NCBI RefSeq assembly: GCF_024623455.1
Contig: NZ_JANIPJ010000030.1
Span: 1-64,000 of the forward strand
Reading direction: 5' to 3'
DNA: 64,000 bases
Source of the DNA: Paenibacillus soyae
GTDB lineage: Bacteria > Bacillota > Bacilli > Paenibacillales > Paenibacillaceae
The notes under the pieces are model-generated. The model was given only the letters and a program-made list of their open reading frames with translations. It was not told where the DNA came from and searched no databases. Each line of letters begins with the position of its first letter. Position 1 is the first letter of the stretch. Shown one piece after another: positions 1 to 8,657 of this stretch. The position numbers were made by a program, and so were the translations under genes.

Positions 1-263
1 ACATAAAGAAAATAGCCATGCACCTCGCTAGGCAAGCGGGGTGAGTGGAACCACCGGTTTTTCCTCCAGTGATTTGTTCATTACGGAACCACGCTTCATA
101 AAAATCGGGGGTTTCCCAACAGCCTGACATTTGCAACAATCCCGTAAGCCGGCACGACCGTAAGCGCTACAAGGCGGGACGCCGACACGCAGGCCGTTCA
201 TGCTACGTTCATAAGATTGTGCTACATTGCCTGTACGTTAAGTTTCGAGGAGGAGAAAACGGA
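1..263. other. 5' edge of window, no gene recognised
   Basis: No open reading frame with a ribosome binding site is visible before position 264. The stretch has GC-rich segments that could fold, for example around 20-70 and 150-200, but I could not match it to a riboswitch or RNA family. It is probably the leader and promoter region of the lipoprotein gene that follows, or the end of a gene left of the window. Confidence 0.5.
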
Positions 264-995
264 ATGAATAAACGTATCATCTGGGCTGCCTGGACGCTCG
301 CGTTCGCCTTGCTGTCAGGCTGCTCGAATGCGGCGGATACCCAGAATGCAGGCAATCCAGCAGCCGATGCCCAGACGGGCGGAGCGCAGCCACAAGCAGC
401 CGGCGAAGGCGCTCCGCGGGGAATGGGCGGGGGCGGATTCGGCATGACAGACGAGGACGGCAACGTTGCCAGTCTCATCGGCCAAGTGAAAAGCGTAAAC
501 GGAAGCGTCGTAACGGTGTATAAGTCAGCATTCGAGCCTGGGGCGATGGGTGGACCGGGCGGCATGCGCGGAGAGGGCGGCGGCCCGGGCGCAAACGGCG
601 ACGGACAAGCAGCCGCCAACGGTCAAGCGGCAGGCGGAGACGGCGCTCCTCCTGCCCCTCCGAACGACGGTGCCTTGCCTGTAGAGGAAGCCGAACAAGA
701 AGGCGGCGGGCGTCCTAACGGCATGAGCATGTTTACGGAGGAGACGGTTGATGTGACGGTCACCGACGCGACCGTTATTCAGAGCTCGTCATTCGGCGAA
801 ACGGGCCTCGTTCTGACGGATATCGGCATTGCCGACCTGAAAGAAGGCGACGTGCTGACGATTTGGCTCGCCGACGGCACGGAACAAGCTACCCTGCTCC
901 GGCTTGGCGGTTTGGGTGGCGGTTTGGGTGGCGGTTTGGGCGGAGGCAGAGGCCCCGCAGGCGAGGTGCAGCAGGAGCAGCAGCAAGCTGAGTAA
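264..995 (+). CDS. glycine-rich lipoprotein of unknown function
   Basis: A 243-residue exported lipoprotein is predicted. It starts with MNKR, a hydrophobic stretch and a lipobox ending LLSGC, so Cys20 would be lipidated. The ATG at 264 follows a strong GAGGAGGAG site at 247-255, so the longer in-frame start at 219 was rejected. Two ordered pieces (about residues 65-100 and 160-215) have the alternating pattern of a small beta domain (DGNVASLIGQVKSVNGSVV; DLKEGDVLTIWLADGTEQ), like DUF5666-type wall-facing proteins. Between and after them lie Gly/Ala/Pro/Gln linkers. The C-terminus carries GLGGGLGGGLGGG, encoded by a 12-bp unit repeated three times near 905-942, which is prone to slippage. No enzyme motif is seen and the function is unknown. 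It is monocistronic as far as can be seen. Confidence 0.8.
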   Translation: MNKRIIWAAWTLAFALLSGCSNAADTQNAGNPAADAQTGGAQPQAAGEGAPRGMGGGGFGMTDEDGNVASLIGQVKSVNGSVVTVYKSAFEPGAMGGPGGMRGEGGGPGANGDGQAAANGQAAGGDGAPPAPPNDGALPVEEAEQEGGGRPNGMSMFTEETVDVTVTDATVIQSSSFGETGLVLTDIGIADLKEGDVLTIWLADGTEQATLLRLGGLGGGLGGGLGGGRGPAGEVQQEQQQAE

Positions 996-1069
996 TCACG
1001 CTATAGGAATTCGAATTTAAAGAAGCGCACGGCGATGTACATCCGGTGCCATGTGGAATAACGGACATT

Positions 1070-1243
1070 GTACCTGTAATTCCCCCCCAAACCGTACCCT
1101 CTCCTGTTTTAACGGCGATAGTACCTTTATTTCTGGCCGAAATCCGCGATACGCAGAAACTGGCTGCATTTAAGGGTACTTTGGGTGTTATTTGCCCCCT
1201 ATGTGCGTATCCGGCTCAAAATAAAGGTACTTTGGGTGTTATT
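1070..1243. repeat. intergenic array, 51-bp spacing, head-to-head halves
   Basis: The 363-bp gap between two convergent genes holds four related sites. GTACCTnTAATT-like cores lie at 1070 and 1121, exactly 51 bp apart. GGTACTTTGGGTGTTATT lies at 1175-1192 and again, exactly, at 1226-1243, also 51 bp apart. The second pair is in inverted orientation to the first: gtacctttat at 1121-1130 is the reverse complement of ataaaggtac at 1221-1230. No coding sequence is supported here. The same unit length recurs in unrelated arrays later in the window. Confidence 0.7.
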
Positions 1244-1296
1244 CGGTGCGTCGCATCGCAAGCCAAAACATAGCCGCTTTAGGCGAGTAACCAAAC

Positions 1297-1343
1297 AAAG
1301 GACCGCCACCGCTCCATCCATGGATGGAACGATGCGGTCCTTT
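1297..1343 (-). terminator. terminator after GH20 gene
   Basis: The 10-bp arms aaaggaccgc (1297-1306) and gcggtccttt (1334-1343) enclose a second small palindrome (tccatccatggatgga). It lies just past the stop codon of the minus-strand GH20 gene and could end transcription from either side. Confidence 0.7.
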
Positions 1344-1358
1344 CAACCTCCGCGATAC

Positions 1359-3269
1359 TTAGAACGGATTCAGCACATGGAAAAATACGTTCGGCGAGGC
1401 CATGCGGTAGTAGTAACTGCACCAGCCTGCGCCCTTCTGGTTGAAACGGTTCGTCGTACTGTACACGAGACGCTCCTGCTCGAGCTCATCGATGCGGTCG
1501 ATCCGGCCTTCGACATAATCCATCAGACGCATGCCCGCTGTATCGAGGCGGTTGATTACGCCGCCATAGCGGATGTCGATGACCTCCCAGCCGAACACCT
1601 TGAACATGGTGAGCCACTGCTTGCGGTGCGCCGCCCGCAAATCCTTGACCGACTGCGCGATAAGCGGCAGCGTGTCCTTGGCGATCCGCTTCAGCGTATC
1701 CTTGTCTCCGGCGTCGTATGCCCGCTTCAGGGCGATGCCGATCTCGCTTTTCACCTTCAGGACGCGAGCCAACTTCTGCGGCACGTCGAACAGATAGTCG
1801 AGCTCGGCTTCCGGATTGCGGCGCTGCGCAAAAGCTTGTTCGAGCTCGGCGTAGTGCTCGTTCATCGCGAGCCCCTCGATTTGCTTGTCGAACAGACCTA
1901 GCAGCACGTCCTGATACAGCAGGAACTTGGACGGGTTGCTCTGCTTCTGATTGTTCGGCTCCGCGCCCGGCGTCTCGTCGAGGTAGCGCAGCTGCATATA
2001 CGCATCCGCGTCGATGCCCGTGCAGAACTTGACGCGCTCCGCAACGTCCGCCTCGGACGGCGAGCCCTCCGTATACGCATGCTCGGCGTACAGCTGCAGG
2101 CCGAGGAACGCGATGTACGGATTGCTCTCCATGCCGTCGTCGCCCCACATCGTGGCGTACACCTCGCGGATGCCTTCCTTCTTGCACACCGTAAGCGCCG
2201 TCTCCGTTGCAGGAAGCGACAAGCCGTAGTTGACGCCGAACGTGTTGAATACCCAAACCGCACCCGCGAACACGAGGTTGTTGCCAAGCGGACGGTGCTT
2301 CGCGATCAGCGTCTCGTAGTCCTTGCTGTCCACGTGGTTGTAATCCCAATACACCATGTCGACGTCCTTCGGAATGCGGCGGGCCATCTCCTCCGGAATT
2401 TGCGTTTCATGGCCGTAATAGTCCTCGCCGTTCGCAGACGCCAGCTTCAGGAACATGTCGCTCCACATCATCGGCTTCAGCCCCATGCTGCGCGTAACAC
2501 TAAGCACCTTCTCAAGATGGCCCGTCATGATGTCGAAGCGGCTGACGTGTCCGTTATGGTCGAGATATTTGCCGCGGCCCAGCTCCTCCGCTTCGTCCAT
2601 GCCGATATGGATCTTCTTGCTCCGGAACGGCGCGCTGACGCTTCGGATCATGCGCTCCACAAGCCGATCCGTCTTCTCGGAGCCGACAAGCAGCGCGCCC
2701 TTCGTATCCTTGTACTCCTTCACCGGCTCCCACTTCAGGAACTCCTCGAGATGCGCGAGCGTCTGAATGCTCGGGAAAGCCTCGATGCCGAACTGGTCGG
2801 CATAATCGTCGATCTCCTTAAGCTCCGCTTGCGAATAACGGCCGCGCATATATCCGAAATACGGCTCGCCTTCGATTTCGTACGTATCCTCCATATAGAG
2901 CATGACGGTATTGAGTCCCATCAGAGCCATCTTTCTCAGCAAAAATTGAAAGGCTCCCACCGTCAGCACGCCGTTGCGGGACAGGTCGAACATCGGGCCG
3001 ATCGTATCGAATTGCTGCTTCTCCCGAAGCTCGAACTCTGCGCCATCCCGGCCCTTCTGAACAAGCAAGCCCAGCCCGCGGAAAAATTGATGCTTCGCGC
3101 CGTACCGGATATATCCTTCTCCGCCCTTCACGCCGACTTCAAGCTCTCCTCCGGACGGTTCCACTCGAACAATCAGGCCGTCTTCGCCGCATGCTACGCC
3201 AAGGTCCCGGAGAAGCAGGTCGATCCCCGTCTGCAGCTCGGTCAATTGGCCTTGAAATGTCAACTTCAT
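1359..3269 (-). CDS. GH20 beta-N-acetylhexosaminidase-like glycosidase
   Basis: A 636-residue protein with no signal peptide, so probably cytoplasmic. An N-terminal GH20b-like alpha/beta domain (about 1-90) precedes a TIM barrel. The barrel carries IHIGMDEAEE at 220-229, which matches the GH20 catalytic Asp-Glu pair (Asp225-Glu226), and earlier strand motifs such as VMLYMEDTYE. In this family the Glu is acid/base and the Asp orients the substrate acetamido group, giving release of terminal GlcNAc or GalNAc. A C-terminal helical region of about 250 residues follows. The ATG at 3269 was chosen because GGGGGTG lies 8 bases upstream; the open frame runs on to 3353 through AT-rich promoter DNA. 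It is monocistronic and faces the ureide operon only through a terminator. Substrate specificity is not deducible. Confidence 0.85.
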   Translation of the reverse strand: MKLTFQGQLTELQTGIDLLLRDLGVACGEDGLIVRVEPSGGELEVGVKGGEGYIRYGAKHQFFRGLGLLVQKGRDGAEFELREKQQFDTIGPMFDLSRNGVLTVGAFQFLLRKMALMGLNTVMLYMEDTYEIEGEPYFGYMRGRYSQAELKEIDDYADQFGIEAFPSIQTLAHLEEFLKWEPVKEYKDTKGALLVGSEKTDRLVERMIRSVSAPFRSKKIHIGMDEAEELGRGKYLDHNGHVSRFDIMTGHLEKVLSVTRSMGLKPMMWSDMFLKLASANGEDYYGHETQIPEEMARRIPKDVDMVYWDYNHVDSKDYETLIAKHRPLGNNLVFAGAVWVFNTFGVNYGLSLPATETALTVCKKEGIREVYATMWGDDGMESNPYIAFLGLQLYAEHAYTEGSPSEADVAERVKFCTGIDADAYMQLRYLDETPGAEPNNQKQSNPSKFLLYQDVLLGLFDKQIEGLAMNEHYAELEQAFAQRRNPEAELDYLFDVPQKLARVLKVKSEIGIALKRAYDAGDKDTLKRIAKDTLPLIAQSVKDLRAAHRKQWLTMFKVFGWEVIDIRYGGVINRLDTAGMRLMDYVEGRIDRIDELEQERLVYSTTNRFNQKGAGWCSYYYRMASPNVFFHVLNPF

Positions 3270-3496
3270 GCCCATAGCACCCCCAAAACCCAAAATGATT
3301 GAATTATTCACGTATATGTAGTTTACACCAACTATAATGATTGAATCTATCATTAATAATTGACATATCCGTTAACACGCCGCCCAATCGGTCCTGTATG
3401 ATTATTTGCACAAATCCCCAGCGTCACCCTTTACTCGCTCATTTTTATGTAAAAATTTCTTATGCAAGTTCAACTCGGCGCCAAGCTTCTCACGAC

Positions 3497-3532
3497 AAAA
3501 AAAAGGATGACGGCGCTCCATCCGTCATCCTC
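3497..3532 (-). terminator. terminator of the ureide operon
   Basis: The stem aggatgacgg / ccgtcatcct is followed, on the minus strand, by eight T residues (plus-strand A run just before 3497). It sits about 35 bp beyond the pucG stop. Confidence 0.85.
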
Positions 3533-3568
3533 TTGGTACCCCATATCCGCACCCTATCGGCCAGCCTC

Positions 3569-4804
3569 TCAATCCGTTCGATACGCGTCGAGCGCCGCCT
3601 GCACCGCAGCGCCCGGGGCCGGCAGCTTGCACCTATGCCTCAGGAGCACCGCTTCGAGCGCTCCGAGCGTCAGCAGCACGTTGCGCTTGCTGCAGCTGTA
3701 GCCCATTGTGCCGATGCGCCAAATACGGCCCTTGAGCGGACCGAAGGAGCTGGCAATCTCAATGCCGAATTCGTCGAGCAGCATGGAACGGACTGACTCT
3801 CCGTCAACGCCCTCAGGAATTTCGATGCAGGTTACGACCGGCATTTTGCACGAAGGATCCCCATACAGCGCAAGCCCCATCGCCTCGAGGCCCGCCACAA
3901 GCGCCGCTTCCTGCCGACGATGGCGGGCAAACCTCGCCTCCAGCCCCTCCTGCAGTACGAGCCGCAGCCCTTCGCGAAGGGCGTACAGCATCGTCGTCGC
4001 CTCCGTATGGTGGTTCAAGCGGGCCGGACTCCAATAATCCTGCAGCTGGCTAAGGTCCAAATAATTGCTCAGAATCGGCCGATGCGCAGGATCGTAAGCC
4101 TCGTCGCCCGTTAATAATCCCCGTTCGATGCGCTTGCGCTTCAGCAGCTTCGCCTCCGCGCGGCCGTTGTACGTAACAGGCGCAAGGCCTGACGGAACGG
4201 ACAGGCATTTCTGCGTGCCGCCGATAACGGCATCGATGCCCCATTCGTCCGTCGCCACCTTGACGCCGCCGATCGTCGCGACCGCATCCACGACGAGCAG
4301 GGCGTCGATCTCGCGGCAGGCGTCCCCGATTCCTTCGAGCGGCTGCAGCCTGCCCGTCGACGTCTCCCCGTGCACGACCGCCACGAGCCGAGGCTGATGC
4401 GCCCGAATCGCCGATACGATCTCCTCGGCGGCAAACACCGTCCCCCACTCCTTCTCGATCGTCACCACCTCCGCGCCGCACCGCCGAGCGATCTCGACGA
4501 GCAGATGGCCGAAGCGCCCGTAGATCGGCACAAGCACCTTGTCGCCCGGCTCGATCAAGCTGACGAGCACCGCCTCGATTCCGGAACGGGACGTGCCGTC
4601 CACGGGATAGGCCCACTGATTGCCCGTCATGAACACTTCGCGCAGCATCTCCATCGTCTCGTTCATAAGGCCTGTGAACTCGGGGTCGAATTGCCCGAGA
4701 ACGGGATACGACATCGCGCGCAGAACGCGGGGATCGACCTCTACCGGTCCCGGCGTCATGATCGTCCGCGGCGACGGCGCCAAATCCGTATAGCTTCTCT
4801 TCAC
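3569..4804 (-). CDS. pucG: (S)-ureidoglycine--glyoxylate aminotransferase
   Basis: A 411-residue class V, fold type I PLP aminotransferase. Features seen: TPGPVEVDPRVL at 17-28 (typical of the alanine/serine-glyoxylate aminotransferase group), DGTSRSGIEA at 69-78, the PLP-ring Asp in LLVVDAVATIGG (Asp173), and the Schiff-base Lys199 in GGTQKCLSVPSGLAP. PucG of Bacillus transfers the amino group of ureidoglycine to glyoxylate to give glycine, the step after allantoate amidohydrolase. It is the last gene of the operon and overlaps pucF by 4 bases (ATGA), so translation is probably coupled. The neighbours allantoinase and allantoate hydrolase make PucG much likelier than a serine-pyruvate aminotransferase. 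Confidence 0.9.
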   Translation of the reverse strand: MKRSYTDLAPSPRTIMTPGPVEVDPRVLRAMSYPVLGQFDPEFTGLMNETMEMLREVFMTGNQWAYPVDGTSRSGIEAVLVSLIEPGDKVLVPIYGRFGHLLVEIARRCGAEVVTIEKEWGTVFAAEEIVSAIRAHQPRLVAVVHGETSTGRLQPLEGIGDACREIDALLVVDAVATIGGVKVATDEWGIDAVIGGTQKCLSVPSGLAPVTYNGRAEAKLLKRKRIERGLLTGDEAYDPAHRPILSNYLDLSQLQDYWSPARLNHHTEATTMLYALREGLRLVLQEGLEARFARHRRQEAALVAGLEAMGLALYGDPSCKMPVVTCIEIPEGVDGESVRSMLLDEFGIEIASSFGPLKGRIWRIGTMGYSCSKRNVLLTLGALEAVLLRHRCKLPAPGAAVQAALDAYRTD

Positions 4805-6093
4805 ACTCGCTCCCCCTCGTAACCCAATTTATACAACAGCTTCGCCAGCACGAGTGCGCCGATCGCCAGCTCTCGCGGAGACGTGTACTCCTCCGGCGAA
4901 TGCGAGATGCCGCCGCGGCTCGGCACGAACAGCATCGCCGACGGACAGACGCGGCTGAACATCTGCGCGTCGTGCCCCGCCCCGCTCGCCATCCGGCGCG
5001 AGGATATGCCGAGCTCCGCGCACGCGCCGTCCAGCAGCTCCTTAAGCTCCTCGTTCATTGGAGCCGGTTCCTCCCGGAACCACTCCGAGCAGGCAAGCTC
5101 CAGCCCCCTGCTTTCCGCGGCCTCACGGAAAGCATCCGCGAACCAGCCGCAGAACGCTTCAAGGCGCTCCGGATTCGAGTGTCTCACGTCGACGGTGAAT
5201 TCAACCTTCCCTGGCACGACGTTCGGCACGTTCGGCGAGACCAGCATGCGGCCGGCCGTAGCGACCAACGGCCCCCCTTGCCGGACCGCCTCCTCCCGCA
5301 GCATCGTGATCATCGCGCACGCGCCTTCAAGCGCGTCCTTGCGCATAGGCATCGGAGTCGTGCCCGCGTGATTGGCTTCCCCGGTCAGCGTTACGACGAA
5401 CCGGCGCTGCCCGACGATCGCATCGACGACGCCGACCGCCATGCCTTCCCGCTCCAGCACGGCGCCCTGCTCGATGTGCAGCTCGACGAAAGCCGCCAGG
5501 TCGGCGCCATCCCTGCGGGCGGCCCGGGCGCTTCCTTCACCGAAGCCGCATGCCCGCATCGCGTCCCGGAAGGAGACGCCGTTCACGTCCTCCAAATCGT
5601 CGATGTCCGCAAAACCGCGTTCCCCCGCGATGCTGCCGGAGCCCCAGTACGCCATCGGGAAACGGCTTCCCTCCTCTTCGCTGAGGGACACGACCTCGAT
5701 GCTGCGGACGGGAACCCCGTACGTCTCCCGCAAATACCGCACCGCGGCGAGAGCGGCCGCGATGCCGTAAGCCCCGTCGTAGCGGCCCCCGTCCACGACC
5801 GTATCGATATGGGAGCCCGTTATGATAGAGGGCAGATCCGCCTCACTGCCCTGTAATTTTCCGAATAAATTGCCCGCCTCGTCGAACGAGGGGACAAGCC
5901 CGCTCTCCGCCATGATGTCCTTCAGCGCAAGCTGGGCCTCCAGCCACTCCTCCGAGAAGAGCAGCCGCGTCACGCCGGAGCCGTCGCTTGAAGAGCAGGC
6001 GGCGAGCACGTCCAACAGACTCATGACGGTCGTCTCCAAATGCTGCAGCAGCTTTTCCTTCCCTTGCTCCGCGAGCGGCGCGTCCAGTCCCAT
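4801..6093 (-). CDS. pucF: allantoate amidohydrolase (M20 family)
   Basis: A 430-residue metal-dependent amidase of the hydantoinase/carbamoylase branch of M20. Metal-site motifs are clear: GSHIDTVVDGGRYDG and SLSEEEGSRFP in the first half, ELHIEQG, and GAGHDAQ plus FVPSRGGISHSPEE near the end. A dimerisation domain sits in between. It hydrolyses allantoate to ureidoglycine, ammonia and CO2 in the cytoplasm. The ATG at 6093 is preceded by AGGGAG at an 8-base distance and gives the usual length. A TTG at 6141 is possible but would overlap the allantoinase gene and has a poorly spaced site. It lies between pucH (29-bp gap) and pucG (4-bp overlap). Confidence 0.9.
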   Translation of the reverse strand: MGLDAPLAEQGKEKLLQHLETTVMSLLDVLAACSSSDGSGVTRLLFSEEWLEAQLALKDIMAESGLVPSFDEAGNLFGKLQGSEADLPSIITGSHIDTVVDGGRYDGAYGIAAALAAVRYLRETYGVPVRSIEVVSLSEEEGSRFPMAYWGSGSIAGERGFADIDDLEDVNGVSFRDAMRACGFGEGSARAARRDGADLAAFVELHIEQGAVLEREGMAVGVVDAIVGQRRFVVTLTGEANHAGTTPMPMRKDALEGACAMITMLREEAVRQGGPLVATAGRMLVSPNVPNVVPGKVEFTVDVRHSNPERLEAFCGWFADAFREAAESRGLELACSEWFREEPAPMNEELKELLDGACAELGISSRRMASGAGHDAQMFSRVCPSAMLFVPSRGGISHSPEEYTSPRELAIGALVLAKLLYKLGYEGERV

Positions 6094-6122
6094 CTTTGCC
6101 AACTCCCTTATGCCTTGCTTGC

Positions 6123-7496
6123 TTACTTGCAGCGCAGCCAATTTCCTTCCGGCTCTCCTTCGATTCCCGTGTGCCGGTTATACACGACACGCCCTCTCGA
6201 GACCGTCGCCATGACGGCGCAAAGCATCGTCTCCCCGATATACGGGCTATGCTTGTGCTTCTGATACAGCCCTTCCCGCTCCAGCACGTAGCTGGCGTTC
6301 AAGTCGAGCAGCGCCAGGTCGGCGTCCGCGCCGATCCGGATCTCGCCCTTGCGGTCCGACAGACCGAACCGCCGAGCCGGCTCGCGGCTAAGCATGCGCG
6401 TTAGCTGCGTAAGCGGAATGCCGCGTTTCACGTGGCCTTCGCCGATCATCAGCTCCATGGAGCTCTGCGCGCCTGCGATGCCGCCCCAGGCCTCGAACAT
6501 ATTATCCGCGGCCTTCATCTCTTCCGGACAAGGCGAATGATCGGAGGCGATCATGTCGACATATCCTTCCGATACCGCCCGCCACAGCTTCTCCTGCTCT
6601 TCCGCGCCGCGGAGCGGAGGCGCGCACTTGGCCGCGGCCCCCTTCGCCGCCAGCGACTCGTCCGTCAGCTTGAGATAATGCGGGCAAGTCTCCAGCGTAA
6701 CGTCAAGACCGCGCCGCTTCGCGCTTTCGATCGCCATAACGGCCGCCTCGCTGCTTATATGGACGAAATGAAGCGAGCAGCCCGTCTGTTCCGCATAAAA
6801 TAAAGCCCGGTTCACCGCCTCCAGCTCGGCAATGATCGGCCTCGACGCCGTATAGTCGGCTGCCGACGAACGCCCGGCCTTGCGCATCTCCTCCGACAGC
6901 TTCGAGATGATCGGCTCGCTCTCCGCATGGAGCGCAAGCACCTTGCCCTCCGCCGCGATTCGCTTCATGCCCTCCAGCAGCGTGTAATCGTCTACTTCGC
7001 GGAACGCGTCTTCGCCCGGTCCGCCGGCAGTCGACATAAAGGCTTTGTACCCGGCGACGCCCGCCTCGCGCAGCGGCGAGAGATGCTCCAGCTTGCCCGG
7101 GACGAGCCCGCCCCATAACGCGAAGTCCACGTAAGAGCTTCCCCTCGCCGCGGCAAGCTTCTGCTCCATTGCCGCGACCGTCACGGTCGGCGGCAGACCG
7201 TTAAGCGGCATGTCGATGTACGTCGTGACGCCTCCCGCGGCAAGCGCGGCCGTCCCCGTGCGGAAGCCTTCCCAATCGCCGAGGCCCGGCTCGTTCAGAT
7301 GGACATGCGCGTCGATCATGCCCGCCATGACGGTCAGTCCCGAAGCGTCGAACTCTATCGAGTCCGGCACGTCGGTCAAGTCCCCGATTTGGACGATTCG
7401 TCCATCCTGGATGCCGATATCCATTACCCCGACGACGTCCCTTAACACGACCGTGCCGCCCCGGATCACAATGTCGAACTCTTCATTCGGATTCAT
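6123..7496 (-). CDS. pucH: allantoinase
   Basis: A 457-residue cyclic amidohydrolase. Metal ligands and family marks are present in order: DAHVHLNEPGLGDWEGF, the carbamylated-lysine motif GYKAFMSTAGG, LALHAESEP, LHFVHISSEAA and IASDHSPCPEEMK. Allantoinase opens the hydantoin ring of allantoin to give allantoate, feeding pucF and pucG next door. The start ATG at 7496 (MNPNEEFDIVIRGG) follows a GGAAAGGCGG purine run. An upstream in-frame start at 7556 would fall in a hairpin. Dihydropyrimidinase is the main alternative, but the motifs and neighbours favour allantoinase. Confidence 0.92.
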   Translation of the reverse strand: MNPNEEFDIVIRGGTVVLRDVVGVMDIGIQDGRIVQIGDLTDVPDSIEFDASGLTVMAGMIDAHVHLNEPGLGDWEGFRTGTAALAAGGVTTYIDMPLNGLPPTVTVAAMEQKLAAARGSSYVDFALWGGLVPGKLEHLSPLREAGVAGYKAFMSTAGGPGEDAFREVDDYTLLEGMKRIAAEGKVLALHAESEPIISKLSEEMRKAGRSSAADYTASRPIIAELEAVNRALFYAEQTGCSLHFVHISSEAAVMAIESAKRRGLDVTLETCPHYLKLTDESLAAKGAAAKCAPPLRGAEEQEKLWRAVSEGYVDMIASDHSPCPEEMKAADNMFEAWGGIAGAQSSMELMIGEGHVKRGIPLTQLTRMLSREPARRFGLSDRKGEIRIGADADLALLDLNASYVLEREGLYQKHKHSPYIGETMLCAVMATVSRGRVVYNRHTGIEGEPEGNWLRCK

Positions 7497-7529
7497 GGCA
7501 ACCGCCCGCCTTTCCCTAGTGGCTAACAA

Positions 7530-7552
7530 GGCCGCCCGGTCAGAAGGCGGCC
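7530..7552 (-). terminator. intercistronic hairpin between binding protein and pucH
   Basis: A perfect 7-bp GC stem (ggccgcc / ggcggcc) with a 9-base loop lies in the 72-bp gap. Only a weak T-rich tail follows on the minus strand. It may stabilise the transporter mRNA or lower expression of the catabolic genes rather than end transcription fully. Confidence 0.55.
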
Positions 7553-7568
7553 CCATTCTTCTATTAGC

Positions 7569-8627
7569 CTATTTCAGCTCCGTCTTGATTAATGCCGCGT
7601 CGACCGCTTCCAGCAGGCTGAGATCGTGATAAGAGGATGGCTCCGGAACCGACTTGATGTTGCCTACCGACATGAGGTACTCGCCGACCGCCGGACCGTT
7701 GCTGCCGTTCACATAGGCGTCGCTAACCTCCATGCTGTACACGTTGCGGCTCATGATTTCCGTCAGCTCGGCCTCGGACAAGTGAAGCTCCGGCGCCAGT
7801 ATTTTGATCGCTTCCTCGCGGTTGTCGTTGATGTAGTCCGTCGCCTTCTTCAAGCTGCGCAGAATCGCCTTGAGCGTGTTCGGGTTCTTCTCGAGAAAAT
7901 CATCGGACACCTGGATCGTCGTATGCACGCTCATCCACTCGACGTCGCCCTGCTTCTCCGGCAATTCGCTCTTGGTGCCGCTGAACAGGAACTTGCCGCC
8001 GCCTTGAATGGCTTTCGTAATGAACGGCTCCCATGCCGCCATCGCGTCGATATCTCCCTTCTCCAGCGCCACGACGGCGTCGCTCGGCGCAAGGTTGACG
8101 TATTTTATTTTGCTCGCGTCCACGCCGAGCTCGGCGGCCATGTTGTTGATCGCGATCATGACGTCCGCGCCGCTCGGAATACCGATCGTCTTGCCCTCGA
8201 GATCCTTCGCGTTCGACAGCTCCAGCTTGCTCGAGCCGACCACCGCCTGCGTTCCCGCGATCTGCGCGAGAGGCGCGATGATCTTCACCGGCACGTCCGT
8301 CGACTTCAGAATGATGTCCATGAAGTTGGTCTGAATGCTGACCGGCGCGCTGCCCCCCGCGACCATAGGTCCGATGTCCGGGCCGCTCTCGATGAGCTGG
8401 CTCGTGACGTTCAGCCCTTCCTCCTTGAAGTAGCCGAGCTTATCGGCAATGATCTGCTGGGAGGAAATCTGCGCGTCGCGCACGCCGACCAGCGTCAGCT
8501 CCGTCGTCTCCAGCTCCGTTCCCGAGCTGCTCGCCGGTTTATTTTCGTTCCCGCCGCAAGCCGTCACCATCAACATCAGCGCCAATACCGCCGTTCCAAG
8601 CTTTACCGCATGTCTGTTTCTCCTCAT
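7569..8627 (-). CDS. ABC transporter substrate-binding lipoprotein (SsuA/TauA/NMT1 family)
   Basis: A 352-residue lipoprotein with a lipobox VTACGGN (Cys24). The mature part has the periplasmic-binding-protein pattern of the nitrate/sulfonate/taurine/thiamine-precursor group: LTLVGVRDAQISSQQIIADKLGYFKEE, GSAPVSIQTNF, KTIGIPSGAD and DAMAAWEP. The ATG at 8627 follows GGAGGGGAAG. It is the third gene of the operon, after its ATPase and permease and directly before allantoinase. Allantoin or another ureide is therefore the likely ligand, but this rests on context only; the family binds many small nitrogen and sulfur compounds. Confidence 0.88.
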   Translation of the reverse strand: MRRNRHAVKLGTAVLALMLMVTACGGNENKPASSSGTELETTELTLVGVRDAQISSQQIIADKLGYFKEEGLNVTSQLIESGPDIGPMVAGGSAPVSIQTNFMDIILKSTDVPVKIIAPLAQIAGTQAVVGSSKLELSNAKDLEGKTIGIPSGADVMIAINNMAAELGVDASKIKYVNLAPSDAVVALEKGDIDAMAAWEPFITKAIQGGGKFLFSGTKSELPEKQGDVEWMSVHTTIQVSDDFLEKNPNTLKAILRSLKKATDYINDNREEAIKILAPELHLSEAELTEIMSRNVYSMEVSDAYVNGSNGPAVGEYLMSVGNIKSVPEPSSYHDLSLLEAVDAALIKTELK

Positions 8628-8657
8628 CCGTACTTCCCCTCCAACAATCTCTATTTG

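Noticed and set aside
20..200. Possible riboswitch in the first 200 bp (gcggggtgagtggaaccacc region)
   Set aside because: Short runs recall FMN or cyclic di-AMP aptamers, but the required conserved blocks are absent on both strands, so no class can be supported.
1046..1273. Small plus-strand ORF after the lipoprotein gene
   Set aside because: Lies inside the 51-bp repeat array, has no ribosome site and low-complexity product.
3300..3350. NagR/YvoA-type operator (ttggtgtaaacta on the minus strand) before the GH20 gene
   Set aside because: Only a loose resemblance to the GntR-family dre site; too weak to claim.
3270..3353. N-terminal extension of the GH20 protein
   Set aside because: The extra 28 codons read AT-rich promoter-like DNA with direct repeats (aatgattgaat at 3295 and 3336); the internal ATG at 3269 has a good ribosome site.
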